From: Bacteroidales bacterium
Lineage (GTDB): Bacteria > Bacteroidota > Bacteroidia > Bacteroidales > UBA932
Assembly: GCA_017534745.1 (NCBI GenBank)
Contig: JAFXVX010000011.1
Coordinates: forward strand, 1-34,269
DNA: 34,269 nucleotides
Reading direction: 5' to 3'
In this document: positions 13,647 to 21,796 of the stretch, one piece after another
Numbering within the stretch: position 1 is the first letter of the stretch
Layout of the letters: every line of letters begins with the position of its first letter
Translations under genes and position numbers: made by a program
Notes under the pieces: model-generated
The model's database searches: none
What the model saw: the letters and a program-made list of their open reading frames with translations, nothing else
What the model was told of the DNA's origin: nothing

Positions 13647-16217
13647 ATGAGAGTTGGTAGAATCTTGCTTGTTGCGCTAAGTTCCTGTTTAATCCTCTCC
13701 TGCGCCCAGGAAGTCCTCGAGCCAGAGCAGCAGATCTCTGGGCTTTTTGCTTTGTACGATGAAAGCTGGTTGGTAAGTGATTACGTGTCTTTTGAGAATG
13801 GGCGTTTGAGCCAGTATTCGACAATGGGTTGGGTACTCTACCCGTTTGCCGAAGGGAAAATATGGCATACTGATGGCGGAAGATTCCAGTTTGTGGGTAA
13901 GCAGAATTATTCAATCAGGGACGGCGTCCTTACTACATCCGGTGGCGTTTCCGGCCCTGTCGAACTTAAGGACGGCGTTTTGACCATAGGAAGTAAACAA
14001 TATGTCGCCCTCGAAGGCTTCGAGGAAGCCCCGTATTCCAGAATAGTCGCCCAAAACGAGTACGTGTTTACTTATACGGATCAGGATATCAGCATCCCCT
14101 TCACCGTCGAGAATCCGCTCCCTTATCAAGAATTGACGGCAGGTCTTCAAAGTTATGCTTCTGGAGGCACATGGATTACGAACTTGGCGGTTCAAGATGG
14201 GAAGATAACGGCTCATCTTTCCGCGACAGCGGAAGACCGTACGGGAATCATCGAGCTTTCATACACCCACGCCGAGAGCGTCACGGTGCAGATAAAGCAA
14301 CAACCCTCCACCTTCATCACCATCCCGGAGACCTCCCGCACGGTGGATTACACGTCCTCCACGCAGACGCTTAACTACACCATCGAAAATCCCGTCGCGA
14401 CGTCCTCGTTGACTGCAACATCTTCAGTTTCCTGGATTAACAATATTCAGATTTCTGGAAACAAAATCTCCTTCGATGTCCAGGAGAACAACTCCGGCGC
14501 TGACCGCAGCGCCACACTCACCCTCCGTTACGAAGGTGCCCGCGACGTCACCTTCGACGTCCTCCAGCGCTGGTCCTCCTCCAGTATCACCCTCACTCCA
14601 GCTAGCAAAGAAGTCGATTACACCGGCGGCACCTTCACTTTCAACTACTCCATTGTCAACCCCCGCGAAGGTGTTTCCGTTACCGCGACGAGCCAATCCA
14701 ACTGGATAACCAACGTCCAGATTTCCGGCTCAACAGTCAGCTATAAAGTCTCAGAAAACAACTCCGGCGCTCAGCGCACTGGAAAGATCAAGCTGACCTA
14801 CGGAAGCTACGCCTCGGCAGAGTTCACCGTGACTCAGAGTTGGACGGCATCTAGCATTACGATGACACCCTCTAGTCAAACCACAGATTACACAGGTGGT
14901 TCGTTCAGCTTCAGTTATGCTATCACAAATCCCCGTACAAACACAACGGTCACGGCGGAAAGCCAGGTTAACTGGATTACAAACGTGACGGTTTCCGGCA
15001 ATAGCATCAACTATAAAGTTGCAGAAAACAACTCCGGCGCCCAGCGTACCGGCAAGATTAAGTTGAGTTATGGGAGCTATGCCACTGTGGAATTTATCGT
15101 GACGCAGAGTTGGTCCGCTTCCAGTATCACCTTAACCCCTACTAGTCAGACTACAGATTACACTAGTGGATCGTTAAACTTCAATTATGCAATCACAAAT
15201 CCCCGGACAAATACAACTGTCACGGCGGAGAGCCAGGTTAATTGGATTACAGATGTGGCGGTTTCCGGCAATAGCATCAGCTATAAGGTATTGGAGAACA
15301 ATTCCGCTGCTCTGCGTACTGGTAAGATAAAACTAACCTACGGAACCTATGCTACGGCAGAATTTTCCGTGACGCAATCGGGAAAACCTGTTATTTCGTT
15401 ATCTTTAGATCGGGTCACTCTTGATTTGGCCCTTGGCGTGAACGAAACACTTTTAGCCACAGTTGATCCAGTGGATGCTCCACTTCAGTGGTCATCGGAT
15501 TTGCCGTCGGTTGCGGCGGTCAGCCAAGAAGGGAAAGTGTCTGCGGTTGGGGTTGGGTTAGCAACCATAACTGTTGCTGCTTCCAATGGTAAAATTGCCA
15601 CATGTGAAGTGACAGTAAGGGATATGGGTGAAGAGGATCTGGGGCTTTCTGTTAAGTGGGCATCATACAATTTAGGAGCATCTTCTCCTGAAGGGTTTGG
15701 ATATTTTTATGCCTGGGGTGAGACAGAGACAAAAAGTGATTATAGTTGGTCAACATACAAGTTTGGGACAAGTGTATCTGGGCCATTCTCTAGGTATAAC
15801 ACGAAGTCTTCATATGGCAATGTTGATAATTTAACAATCCTATTGACAGGCCCTGAAGGAGATGATGTGGCTTCAAAAATTTTAGGCGGGAATTGGCGAA
15901 TACCTACGCAAAATGAGTGGAAAGAATTACAAAATGATTGTACATGGGAATGGGTGACGATAAATGGTATTGAGGGATATAAAATTACTGGCGACAAGAC
16001 AGGATTTAAGAATAAGTGGATTTTTCTCCCTGCCGCAGGTGGCAAACAGGGGACGGATTATGTTAATACCGGCGCTCATGGTAACTACTGGTCGTCCTCG
16101 TTAAATGACCGCTATCCATATGATGCATGGAATGTAATCTTCTACCAGGGGACAGTGTCGATTAAAAACTTCAGCCGTTACTATGGGCGGACGATACGTC
16201 CAGTACATGATAAATGA
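13647..16217 (+). CDS. Large BACON-repeat/Big_2/FISUMP surface lipoprotein
   Basis: ATG 13647 gives 856 residues with a good lipoprotein signal (LILSC, Cys19); a GTG at 13635 overlaps the nuclease gene and is less likely. The N-terminal domain matches that of the 10858 product. Five BACON-type domains of about 90 residues follow. The last three (nt 14580-14849, 14850-15119, 15120-15389) are exact 270-nt periods, beginning SSITLTP or SSITMTP and containing NWIT and ENNSGAQRTGKIKLTYG. Then come one Big_2 domain (about 15390-15620) and a FISUMP domain (about 15630-16217; YFYAWGETETK, WRIPTQNEWKEL, YWSSSL, RTIRPV). The FISUMP part is visibly AT-richer than the BACON part, so the gene looks mosaic. 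Likely a surface adhesin or glycan-binding stalk whose length changes by repeat number. Confidence 0.88.
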   Translation: MRVGRILLVALSSCLILSCAQEVLEPEQQISGLFALYDESWLVSDYVSFENGRLSQYSTMGWVLYPFAEGKIWHTDGGRFQFVGKQNYSIRDGVLTTSGGVSGPVELKDGVLTIGSKQYVALEGFEEAPYSRIVAQNEYVFTYTDQDISIPFTVENPLPYQELTAGLQSYASGGTWITNLAVQDGKITAHLSATAEDRTGIIELSYTHAESVTVQIKQQPSTFITIPETSRTVDYTSSTQTLNYTIENPVATSSLTATSSVSWINNIQISGNKISFDVQENNSGADRSATLTLRYEGARDVTFDVLQRWSSSSITLTPASKEVDYTGGTFTFNYSIVNPREGVSVTATSQSNWITNVQISGSTVSYKVSENNSGAQRTGKIKLTYGSYASAEFTVTQSWTASSITMTPSSQTTDYTGGSFSFSYAITNPRTNTTVTAESQVNWITNVTVSGNSINYKVAENNSGAQRTGKIKLSYGSYATVEFIVTQSWSASSITLTPTSQTTDYTSGSLNFNYAITNPRTNTTVTAESQVNWITDVAVSGNSISYKVLENNSAALRTGKIKLTYGTYATAEFSVTQSGKPVISLSLDRVTLDLALGVNETLLATVDPVDAPLQWSSDLPSVAAVSQEGKVSAVGVGLATITVAASNGKIATCEVTVRDMGEEDLGLSVKWASYNLGASSPEGFGYFYAWGETETKSDYSWSTYKFGTSVSGPFSRYNTKSSYGNVDNLTILLTGPEGDDVASKILGGNWRIPTQNEWKELQNDCTWEWVTINGIEGYKITGDKTGFKNKWIFLPAAGGKQGTDYVNTGAHGNYWSSSLNDRYPYDAWNVIFYQGTVSIKNFSRYYGRTIRPVHDK
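14580..15389 (+). repeat. Three tandem 270-nt BACON repeat units
   Basis: Units start at 14580, 14850 and 15120, each exactly 270 nt (90 codons). The second and third units are closest to each other, sharing long nucleotide runs around 14925-14985 and 15195-15255. The perfect period suggests expansion by unequal recombination. Confidence 0.75.
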
Positions 16218-16276
16218 AATAATAAAAATGGTTGGTGACATGCTGAGTGTAGTACGGTAGTTCCGGGACTCACGGC

Positions 16277-16419
16277 TTTTCCCCGCAGTGCCGGGCGCAC
16301 TATGTGGCCGTAGAGGGCGGTAGAACGGGGGTTGGTGCGCCTCCGCTGGCATTGCGATCCCGGCGAAGGAGCACCGATGTGCCCCTGAGGCCCGTGCAAT
16401 GAGGGGTGGTGTGCCCGGG
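16277..16419 (+). repeat. 143-bp direct repeat, copy 1 (upstream of NTase/HEPN pair)
   Basis: This GC-rich segment matches 17584-17726 over its full 143 bp with about ten substitutions and no gaps, judged by eye. It begins TTTTCCCCGCAGTGCCGGGC and ends GTGCCCGGG. It contains a hairpin (16334-16346 with 16363-16375). It lies 60 nt after the FISUMP lipoprotein stop and immediately before the operator and promoter of the nucleotidyltransferase gene. Confidence 0.9.
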
Positions 16420-16430
16420 GGGTGTAAGTA

Positions 16431-16459
16431 TTTGGCAATTATTTTGAAATATTGCCAAA
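16431..16459. promoter_or_regulatory. Palindromic operator candidate
   Basis: TTTGGCAAT (16431-16439) and ATTGCCAAA (16451-16459) form a perfect 9-bp inverted repeat with an 11-nt centre. The centre contains the TTG of the -33 element, so a bound dimer would block the promoter; autoregulation by the toxin-antitoxin pair would fit. Confidence 0.6.
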
Positions 16460-16473
16460 GATGAGTATATTTG
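16444..16473 (+). promoter_or_regulatory. Promoter of NTase/HEPN pair
   Basis: TTG at 16444-16446, 19-nt spacer and a perfect TATATTTG at 16466-16473. The ATG at 16480 falls where transcription should begin, so the mRNA is probably leaderless. This fixes the start at 16480 rather than the TTG at 16471. Confidence 0.7.
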
Positions 16474-16479
16474 CGGGGA

Positions 16480-17250
16480 ATGGAGTACAAGAGTGTCATA
16501 ACGCCGAAGATGCGGGCTGTGGAGGCGTTGCTTTTCGAGAAGTTTACGGGGATGAGCCATTGCATCGTGGAGTCGGGGAGGAACCTTATTGTTGAGGTCC
16601 CGAAATATTTGTGTGAGGAGGTGCGGATGGCGCTGAAGCACCAATTTCAGGATGTGGCGCTGATGCGCAATGCTTATTTGATTATTGAGGACCTCCACGA
16701 TTTCATATTGGTTAAGCCCATCATTTCAGAGTCGCCGCTGTATGTCGAGGAGGGCGTTTCGGTCCCGGAGCTGGAGAAGATTCTTGTGGATCATGATTCA
16801 GACAAGGAGTACGCTTTTTTCTCTGATGACGACGTCCAGATGGAGTTCCAGCGCGCATTCGAGTTGTATCCGGTGAACACCTCTCGGTTGTTGCGGTATG
16901 CCGGCCGTAAGGGGAAGAAGGAGGAAATCCTTGGCCGCGTTCAGCGCATCGACAGGGAGCGGATAGAGTTGGTCCGCTCCATACAGGAATATTTCGTCAA
17001 CGAGCCGGTGACGCGCGCATGGCTTTTCGGCTCCTTCTCCCGGATGGAGGAGACGTCGCAGAGCGATATCGACATTCTTGTGGATCTGGACAAATCTGTT
17101 CCGCTTGGCCTGCTCCATTACGCCAGAATGGCCCGTTCGCTCGAAGACAAACTGGGCCGTAAGGTGGATCTCGTCGCTAGTGGCTCCATCAAGCCCTTCG
17201 CCAGGGAAAGCATCAACCGCGATAAAGTTCTGATATATGAGAGAGCCTGA
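16480..17250 (+). CDS. MNT-type nucleotidyltransferase (antitoxin-like)
   Basis: The 256-residue protein ends in a minimal nucleotidyltransferase domain (about 155-256) with GSFSR at 184-188 and DID at 196-198, the metal- and nucleotide-binding signature of MntA-like enzymes. In type VII toxin-antitoxin pairs such enzymes inactivate the HEPN toxin by transferring AMP to a tyrosine. Here an extra N-terminal region of about 150 residues of unknown fold precedes it, including MEFQRAFELYPVNTSRLLRYAGRKGKKEEI, which could be a DNA-binding helix set. Typical MntA proteins are much shorter, so this is an unusual extended form. The next gene starts inside its last codons (14-nt overlap). The N-terminal region may bind the palindrome at 16431-16459; that is inference. 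Confidence 0.85.
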   Translation: MEYKSVITPKMRAVEALLFEKFTGMSHCIVESGRNLIVEVPKYLCEEVRMALKHQFQDVALMRNAYLIIEDLHDFILVKPIISESPLYVEEGVSVPELEKILVDHDSDKEYAFFSDDDVQMEFQRAFELYPVNTSRLLRYAGRKGKKEEILGRVQRIDRERIELVRSIQEYFVNEPVTRAWLFGSFSRMEETSQSDIDILVDLDKSVPLGLLHYARMARSLEDKLGRKVDLVASGSIKPFARESINRDKVLIYERA

Positions 17251-17572
17251 CCGTGACCCCGGCAGACTGTCTGACATCATTCAGGCGGCCGATAACATAA
17301 TCGCTTTTACCGAAGGTCATTCCATAGAGGAACTCATGGAAGACAAATTGCGATATTTCGCCGTGATGAAGAATATCGAGATAATCGGCGAGGCCGCCTA
17401 TATGCTATCGCTCAAGTTCAAGGAGGAGCATAGCGACATCCCGTGGAGTGATATTATCTCAATGCGTCACGTCCTGGTCCACGGCTACGCCGCAATTCTG
17501 CCCGAATTACTGTGGCACACCGCCTTGGTGGAGGTCCCTCAACTGAAGCGGCAGGTGGAGAGTCTTGTTTGA
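17237..17572 (+). CDS. hepT: HEPN (DUF86/HepT-like) toxin
   Basis: The 111-residue all-helical protein carries the HEPN RNase motif R-x4-H-x-Y as RHVLVHGY (Arg77, His82, Tyr84), the signature of HepT toxins of type VII toxin-antitoxin systems. HEPN toxins cleave RNA, and Tyr84 is the expected site modified by the partner nucleotidyltransferase. Upstream, KLRYFAVMKNIEIIGEAA matches the family's conserved central helix. ATG 17237 overlaps the 3' end of the nucleotidyltransferase gene by 14 nt, the usual coupling for this pair. The stop lies 11 nt before the second 143-bp repeat. Length is normal for the family and the motif is intact. Confidence 0.88.
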   Translation: MREPDRDPGRLSDIIQAADNIIAFTEGHSIEELMEDKLRYFAVMKNIEIIGEAAYMLSLKFKEEHSDIPWSDIISMRHVLVHGYAAILPELLWHTALVEVPQLKRQVESLV

Positions 17573-17583
17573 CCAGTGGTAAT

Positions 17584-17726
17584 TTTTCCCCGCACTGCCG
17601 GGCGCACCATGTGGTCGTGGAGGGCGGTAGAACGGGGGTTGGTGCGCTTTTGCTGGCATTGCGATCCCCGCGAAGGAGCACCGATGTGCCCCTGAGGCCC
17701 GTGCAATGAGGGGTGTTGTGCCCGGG
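17584..17726 (+). repeat. 143-bp direct repeat, copy 2 (downstream of HEPN gene)
   Basis: Same orientation and length as copy 1 at 16277-16419. The hairpin arms are 17641-17653 and 17670-17682. Three of the differences from copy 1 fall in the left arm and all leave RNA pairing possible. It lies between the HEPN stop and the 3' end of the glycosyltransferase gene at 17738. Confidence 0.9.
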
Positions 17727-17737
17727 AGCGCGGTACG

Positions 17738-18907
17738 CTATCCTTCTATTTGCTGCTGAGCCGTGAGATCAATACGCTGTTCCTTGATCTGCCTGGCGAG
17801 GTCCATGCAGACGTAGGAGTGGAGGCCGAGTAGGGCCAGGGACAGGAATACGGGGGAGATAACGTGGACCTGGTTCAGGAAGAAAATGTAGCTGATCAGC
17901 GAAACGGTGATGTATCCAAGCGCCACCGGGGCTTTAGACGGGCGCTGGAGCGCATAGATGATAGCGAGGATATCGAGAAAGAAGCCGTAACGCTCGTGCA
18001 TGTGGGGCAGGGTGTAAAGGACGATGCCCACGGAGAGCAGGGCCATCGTGATGAGGATCTGCGGCGTCAGCTCGAATTTCTGCGTGCACATCCACCAGGC
18101 GAAGGCTCCGATCGCCGCGAACGAGAAAGCGAGACCGAAGCCGGAGATCTCCGTCACGTGGTGCCAGTGAATGGCGTTCTCGTCCAGGAATTCGTAAAGG
18201 TTGGGATAATTCATCGTGCCCAGAGGGAACTCCCTGGCCTGGTAAACATACACTCCCAGCAGTTCGAGGAGCGGCCTGCCGGCTATCCACGCCGGAATCT
18301 GGAAAACAAAGAATATGGCCGGAATCCAGAGGAAATGCCAGGGCTTAATGGTCTTTCCCTTTACGCAGAGAATAACCAGGAATGGCAGCAGGAACACTGC
18401 CTGCTGCTTGAATGAATATGCGATGCCCATCATAATGCAGCACCAGGCACCCTTGTCCTTGAACAGGAAGATCAGGGCCGCTATCATGAAGAAGGAGTAG
18501 ATAATGTCGCAATTGGCCCACCAGGCGCCGTTGATGATAATGGTCGGGCAAAACAGGGTGAGGGTCAGGGCGGCGATGGCTTTCTTCATGCTGCCGGTCA
18601 GATTTTTCACGAGAAAGAACATCGCGGCGGCCGCAGCGTAATCGAAGAGGATCGAGATCCCCTTGACGGCGAAAAGGGAATTTTTGAATCCGGACACCAG
18701 GCACATCAGATACATGTAGGGCGATGTGTAATCCGATATGCGGATAGCCAGTGATTTCCAGGGGCCCATCTCCTGAATCCGTCCCATCCACACGGAGAGG
18801 CAGAAATGCCAGTCGCCCGACTCGATGGGAAGAAGCGGAATCCTTGCCAGCAGGGACAGCGCCAGGACCGCAACGACAAACAGGATGTTGATTGTTTTTT
18901 CCTTCAT
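17738..18907 (-). CDS. GT-C-like polytopic membrane glycosyltransferase
   Basis: The 389-residue protein has about ten hydrophobic segments spread over its whole length and starts at ATG 18907 with a first helix at about residues 7-25. An early loop has ESGDWHFCLSVWM, placing an acidic residue where GT-C enzymes carry their catalytic Asp or Glu, and a later HMHERYGFF segment is typical of mannosyltransferase-like GT-C proteins. Such enzymes use polyprenyl-phosphate sugars as donors on the outer face of the membrane. The C-terminal tail is charged and cytoplasmic. It ends 11 nt from the 143-bp repeat. A minus-strand TAATTTTG at 18935-18928 may be its -7 element. Together with the 19568 gene it points to envelope glycan or lipid glycosylation; substrate unknown. 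Confidence 0.78.
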   Translation of the reverse strand: MKEKTINILFVVAVLALSLLARIPLLPIESGDWHFCLSVWMGRIQEMGPWKSLAIRISDYTSPYMYLMCLVSGFKNSLFAVKGISILFDYAAAAAMFFLVKNLTGSMKKAIAALTLTLFCPTIIINGAWWANCDIIYSFFMIAALIFLFKDKGAWCCIMMGIAYSFKQQAVFLLPFLVILCVKGKTIKPWHFLWIPAIFFVFQIPAWIAGRPLLELLGVYVYQAREFPLGTMNYPNLYEFLDENAIHWHHVTEISGFGLAFSFAAIGAFAWWMCTQKFELTPQILITMALLSVGIVLYTLPHMHERYGFFLDILAIIYALQRPSKAPVALGYITVSLISYIFFLNQVHVISPVFLSLALLGLHSYVCMDLARQIKEQRIDLTAQQQIEG

Positions 18908-18955
18908 AACCGCCGTATAATCAATCGCAAAATTAACTTTTTTTTCAAAAAAACC

Positions 18956-18986
18956 TTGTTTTTTCGCCCCAATGCGCTTACCTTTG
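18956..18986 (+). promoter_or_regulatory. Promoter of 19011 lipoprotein gene
   Basis: TTG at 18956-18958, 20-nt spacer, TACCTTTG at 18979-18986. Downstream, GGAGG at 19002-19006 lies 4 nt before ATG 19011, a strong Shine-Dalgarno site of a kind uncommon in Bacteroidota, and it decides the start. Confidence 0.65.
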
Positions 18987-19010
18987 GGAGTCCTTTACTT
19001 TGGAGGTTTT

Positions 19011-19571
19011 ATGAAAAGAGTAGTGTATTTTATTCTGGCCGCGGCCGTGCTCGCAGGCATCATCGTGGCAGGCTGCCACAAATCCGGCAGGCAGGATGAC
19101 TCCGATTTCGAATCGTTCGAAGCACAGATTCTCGATTACAACGTCTGGACGACCATTCATTCGCCCGGAGTTCTCGGGCTGGATGATATCGGCGTGACTC
19201 TGGCCATCGGGTCAGGTGATTATGCCAATCAGCAGGTCTATTCCGGCAAAGTGACCTGGAGGGTGGATCCGCAGCGTGCCATTAAATTCCTCCCGATTGA
19301 GGGCTACTCCACTGTCTCGGAAGACGGCTTTTCGGCGACAGGAACCCGCGTTATGCTCAAGCCCTTTGAAGAAGGCGATACATGTATCTACGCCGAGGAC
19401 TCCTCCGGCCACCAGTTGGCGCACGAGTTCCGTGTTGGCGCAGGCCAGCACTACACCGCCGAGGGAGGCTGGCAGGACGCTTCGTCCGGTTATCTCGATG
19501 ACTGGGGTGGTAGCAGTTCCTCTGAGGAAGAAGAGTGGGGCTCCTCTTCCAGCGCAGAGCCTTACGATTAA
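19011..19571 (+). CDS. Lipoprotein of unknown function with Ser/Glu-rich tail
   Basis: From ATG 19011 the product has 186 residues; an upstream in-frame ATG at 18972 lies inside the promoter and is rejected. The signal peptide ends VAGC with Cys22. The mature domain (about 30-155) looks like a single strand-rich domain, with VYSGKVTWRVDPQRAIKFLP and FSATGTRVMLKPFEEGDTCIYAED reading like an Ig-like fold. The last 30 residues are low complexity (SSSSEEEEWGSSSSAE), probably disordered. No family is recognised. Its stop codon overlaps the stop of the opposite-strand glycosyltransferase gene (TTAA, 19568-19571), so the two transcripts converge tail to tail. Confidence 0.75.
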   Translation: MKRVVYFILAAAVLAGIIVAGCHKSGRQDDSDFESFEAQILDYNVWTTIHSPGVLGLDDIGVTLAIGSGDYANQQVYSGKVTWRVDPQRAIKFLPIEGYSTVSEDGFSATGTRVMLKPFEEGDTCIYAEDSSGHQLAHEFRVGAGQHYTAEGGWQDASSGYLDDWGGSSSSEEEEWGSSSSAEPYD

Positions 19572-21670
19572 TCAGGCCGCCGACTGTATGCCCTGTATGG
19601 ACCGAACTCCGGGTCCATGCACCGGTAGTATCCATACTCCCTTAGTTTCTTCTGACGCCTCCAGTCGTAGGTGTTGACGAATATGAAATCCGCCTTGCCC
19701 TCTCTGGCGGTCTCTTCCTGCACGCTCTTCATCTCGGGAGTGGCTCCTGCCTGGATCGCCCAGTACTTGCAGGCTGGCAGATCCTCAGCCTCAATCCCGA
19801 ACCCGCGGTCACCGCAACCCCAATAGAGCACACGCGGATTGTGTTCGCGTGCGACGAGCCGGACCATGGCTTCCGCCCTTTCGCGGTGCAGGTTCTTTTC
19901 CCTGCCGTAGAAATAATCCTTTCTGTAAGACCTCCAGTCGTTAACTCCCAGAAATATCACGGCGGCGGCCAGAAGCGGCCCGAAGACAAAGCGCCGGAAG
20001 CCGAAATCCTTTTCGAAACAGCGTATCGCCCCGAAAATGGTGAACACCATCAGCACATTGACAGGAATAAAGTAATAGGTCCTCGCGTATCTGGAAAGGC
20101 AAAGGAGAAACCAGACCAGGGCGACAGGAGGGAACCATTTCCTTTTCTTGAGGGCGAAGGCGGCGGTGACAGCTCCGACGGCGGCCACCGACATGTATGC
20201 AATAATCTTGGTCTTCAGGAATTCCCCTTTGTCGTTGGATCCGAGTATATTGCCTATTGTGGTGAAGGTCACCGAAAAATACTCTTTAATGAAATCGTCC
20301 GCCGCCCCTACCCACAGCAGATACGCCATTATCGGCAGCGTCGGCACCAGGAAGCCGGCAATGGCGGAGCCCGTGGCACGGAAAAACTCTTTCCAGCTTC
20401 CAAGGCACACCGCCATGGCGATAAAGAATATCACCGTCATGGCCGCGATGTTGTACTTGATGAGGATTATCGCGCCGAAGGCAAGTCCCCACAGGAAGAA
20501 GCTGCCGCCTTTCCCGTAAAGGGACCGGCAGGCCATGAGCATGGAGAGGGCGACAAAGGGCAGGGCTATCGCTTCCGCCTTGTCGTCAAAAATCATAAAG
20601 GGGATGAAGTAGAAGATGTTCAGAATGGCGCAGATGAGCGCTGATTTCCTGGGAGAATCCGTGATCGTCATGCTGGCCTTGAACAGGATGGCGGTGGTGG
20701 CCACATAGGCCAGGGCGTTGATCCAGAAAACACCAATCCAGGAGCGGGGCGAAATCAGGTAGGCCACGGCGTAGAACAGCCACAGCAGCGGGCCCTTCGA
20801 GTCGGAGAAATCAACATAGGGAATCAGGCCGTTCATCCAGGCCTTGCCGGCCATGAAGTACCAGGCGGAATCGTGCCGTATGTATTTTCCATGCGCGACC
20901 ATACTGTCGTGCATGGGGGAATCTACGGATGTCAGGAAAAAGGCGACGAAGGTTATCAGGCAGGACAGGATAATCCAGAAGGACTCCTGCGACACCACTC
21001 CGCTCCAGCCCAGCTTCAGCATCTGGGGGAGACCGTATTTGCTTTCCCCTTCGCTGCGCTCGCCCCTTTCGTAGAAAACCAGGTCGTGCTCCAGTCCGAG
21101 AGTCGGGACTATGTTGCGCAGCAGGTCGTGGGTCGTGGAGGCCTTTTCCAAAAGCATTTCAGCGCAGCGGCGGCTCATCAGGCGGAAATCGGCATGGCCC
21201 CTGATGCGGCGCCTGTCCCACAGGTGCATCAGTTCATAAAAAAGCCACGCAGTTGCCTTTTTAAAGGCTGAATCTCCTTTTCTCGCACTCCGGACGCCAT
21301 ACACTACATCCTTTCCCTTTTGCCATTTGTCCACCATCTCCGGAATGGCGGCGGGGTCGTCCTGCAGGTCTGCATCAAGGGTAATTATGACATCGGCCCC
21401 TTGTTCAAGGGCGGACCGGATGCCTCCGATAAGCGTCCCCTGCTGCCCGGAATGGGGCAGCGGGAGGTGTCTGATGCGCCCATCCCGGAATGTTTCGATG
21501 ACTTCCCGCGTACTGTCCGTACTTCCGTCATCGGCCAGGATGACGGCCGTCTCGAGCTCCGCACCGCCGGCCGTCTCAAGCGAATCCAGCACTTCCAGCA
21601 TCCGGGGCACGGAGACCGGAAGCACCTCTGCTTCGTTGAAACACGGAACTACCAGGAAGAGTTTACGCAT
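19568..21670 (-). CDS. GT2 glycosyltransferase fused to GT-C membrane domain
   Basis: ATG 21670 gives 700 residues; a GTG at 21700 would add ten. Residues about 1-230 are a GT2 domain of the dolichol-phosphate-mannose synthase/GtrB type: VVPCFNE (7-13), ADDGSTD (46-52), the DxD motif LDADLQDDP (98-106), and a late arginine-rich QESF region. From about 240 on come some ten transmembrane helices of a GT-C enzyme, with an acidic first loop (RHDSAWYFMAGKAW and DFSDSKGPLL), and a soluble C-terminal domain (about 580-700). In one chain the GT2 half would charge the polyprenyl-phosphate carrier and the GT-C half would use the carrier-linked sugar. These activities are usually on separate proteins. 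A minus-strand TATTTTTG at 21716-21709 is a likely -7 element. Confidence 0.82.
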   Translation of the reverse strand: MRKLFLVVPCFNEAEVLPVSVPRMLEVLDSLETAGGAELETAVILADDGSTDSTREVIETFRDGRIRHLPLPHSGQQGTLIGGIRSALEQGADVIITLDADLQDDPAAIPEMVDKWQKGKDVVYGVRSARKGDSAFKKATAWLFYELMHLWDRRRIRGHADFRLMSRRCAEMLLEKASTTHDLLRNIVPTLGLEHDLVFYERGERSEGESKYGLPQMLKLGWSGVVSQESFWIILSCLITFVAFFLTSVDSPMHDSMVAHGKYIRHDSAWYFMAGKAWMNGLIPYVDFSDSKGPLLWLFYAVAYLISPRSWIGVFWINALAYVATTAILFKASMTITDSPRKSALICAILNIFYFIPFMIFDDKAEAIALPFVALSMLMACRSLYGKGGSFFLWGLAFGAIILIKYNIAAMTVIFFIAMAVCLGSWKEFFRATGSAIAGFLVPTLPIMAYLLWVGAADDFIKEYFSVTFTTIGNILGSNDKGEFLKTKIIAYMSVAAVGAVTAAFALKKRKWFPPVALVWFLLCLSRYARTYYFIPVNVLMVFTIFGAIRCFEKDFGFRRFVFGPLLAAAVIFLGVNDWRSYRKDYFYGREKNLHRERAEAMVRLVAREHNPRVLYWGCGDRGFGIEAEDLPACKYWAIQAGATPEMKSVQEETAREGKADFIFVNTYDWRRQKKLREYGYYRCMDPEFGPYRAYSRRPD

Positions 21671-21796
21671 CGGCTGAAATGACTTTCCCTTTTCAAACAC
21701 AGTTTCTGCAAAAATAGCAAAAGTCTTCCATATGATTTACCGCCTCCCCGGGAAGAAAGTTTGGAAAACCAGTAGGAAAATGCTTTCTTTGTGTTA

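Noticed and set aside
14580..15389. CRISPR-like periodic repeats
   Set aside because: The 270-nt period is a tandem repeat of coding domains, without short repeats and unique spacers.
16181..16698. Minus-strand frames across the 143-bp repeat and the NTase gene
   Set aside because: They arise from the GC-rich repeat and the antisense of the NTase gene; no start signals or domains.
19841..20644. Plus-strand frame opposite the GT2/GT-C gene
   Set aside because: Composition is that of an antisense shadow and the minus-strand frame has clear glycosyltransferase motifs.
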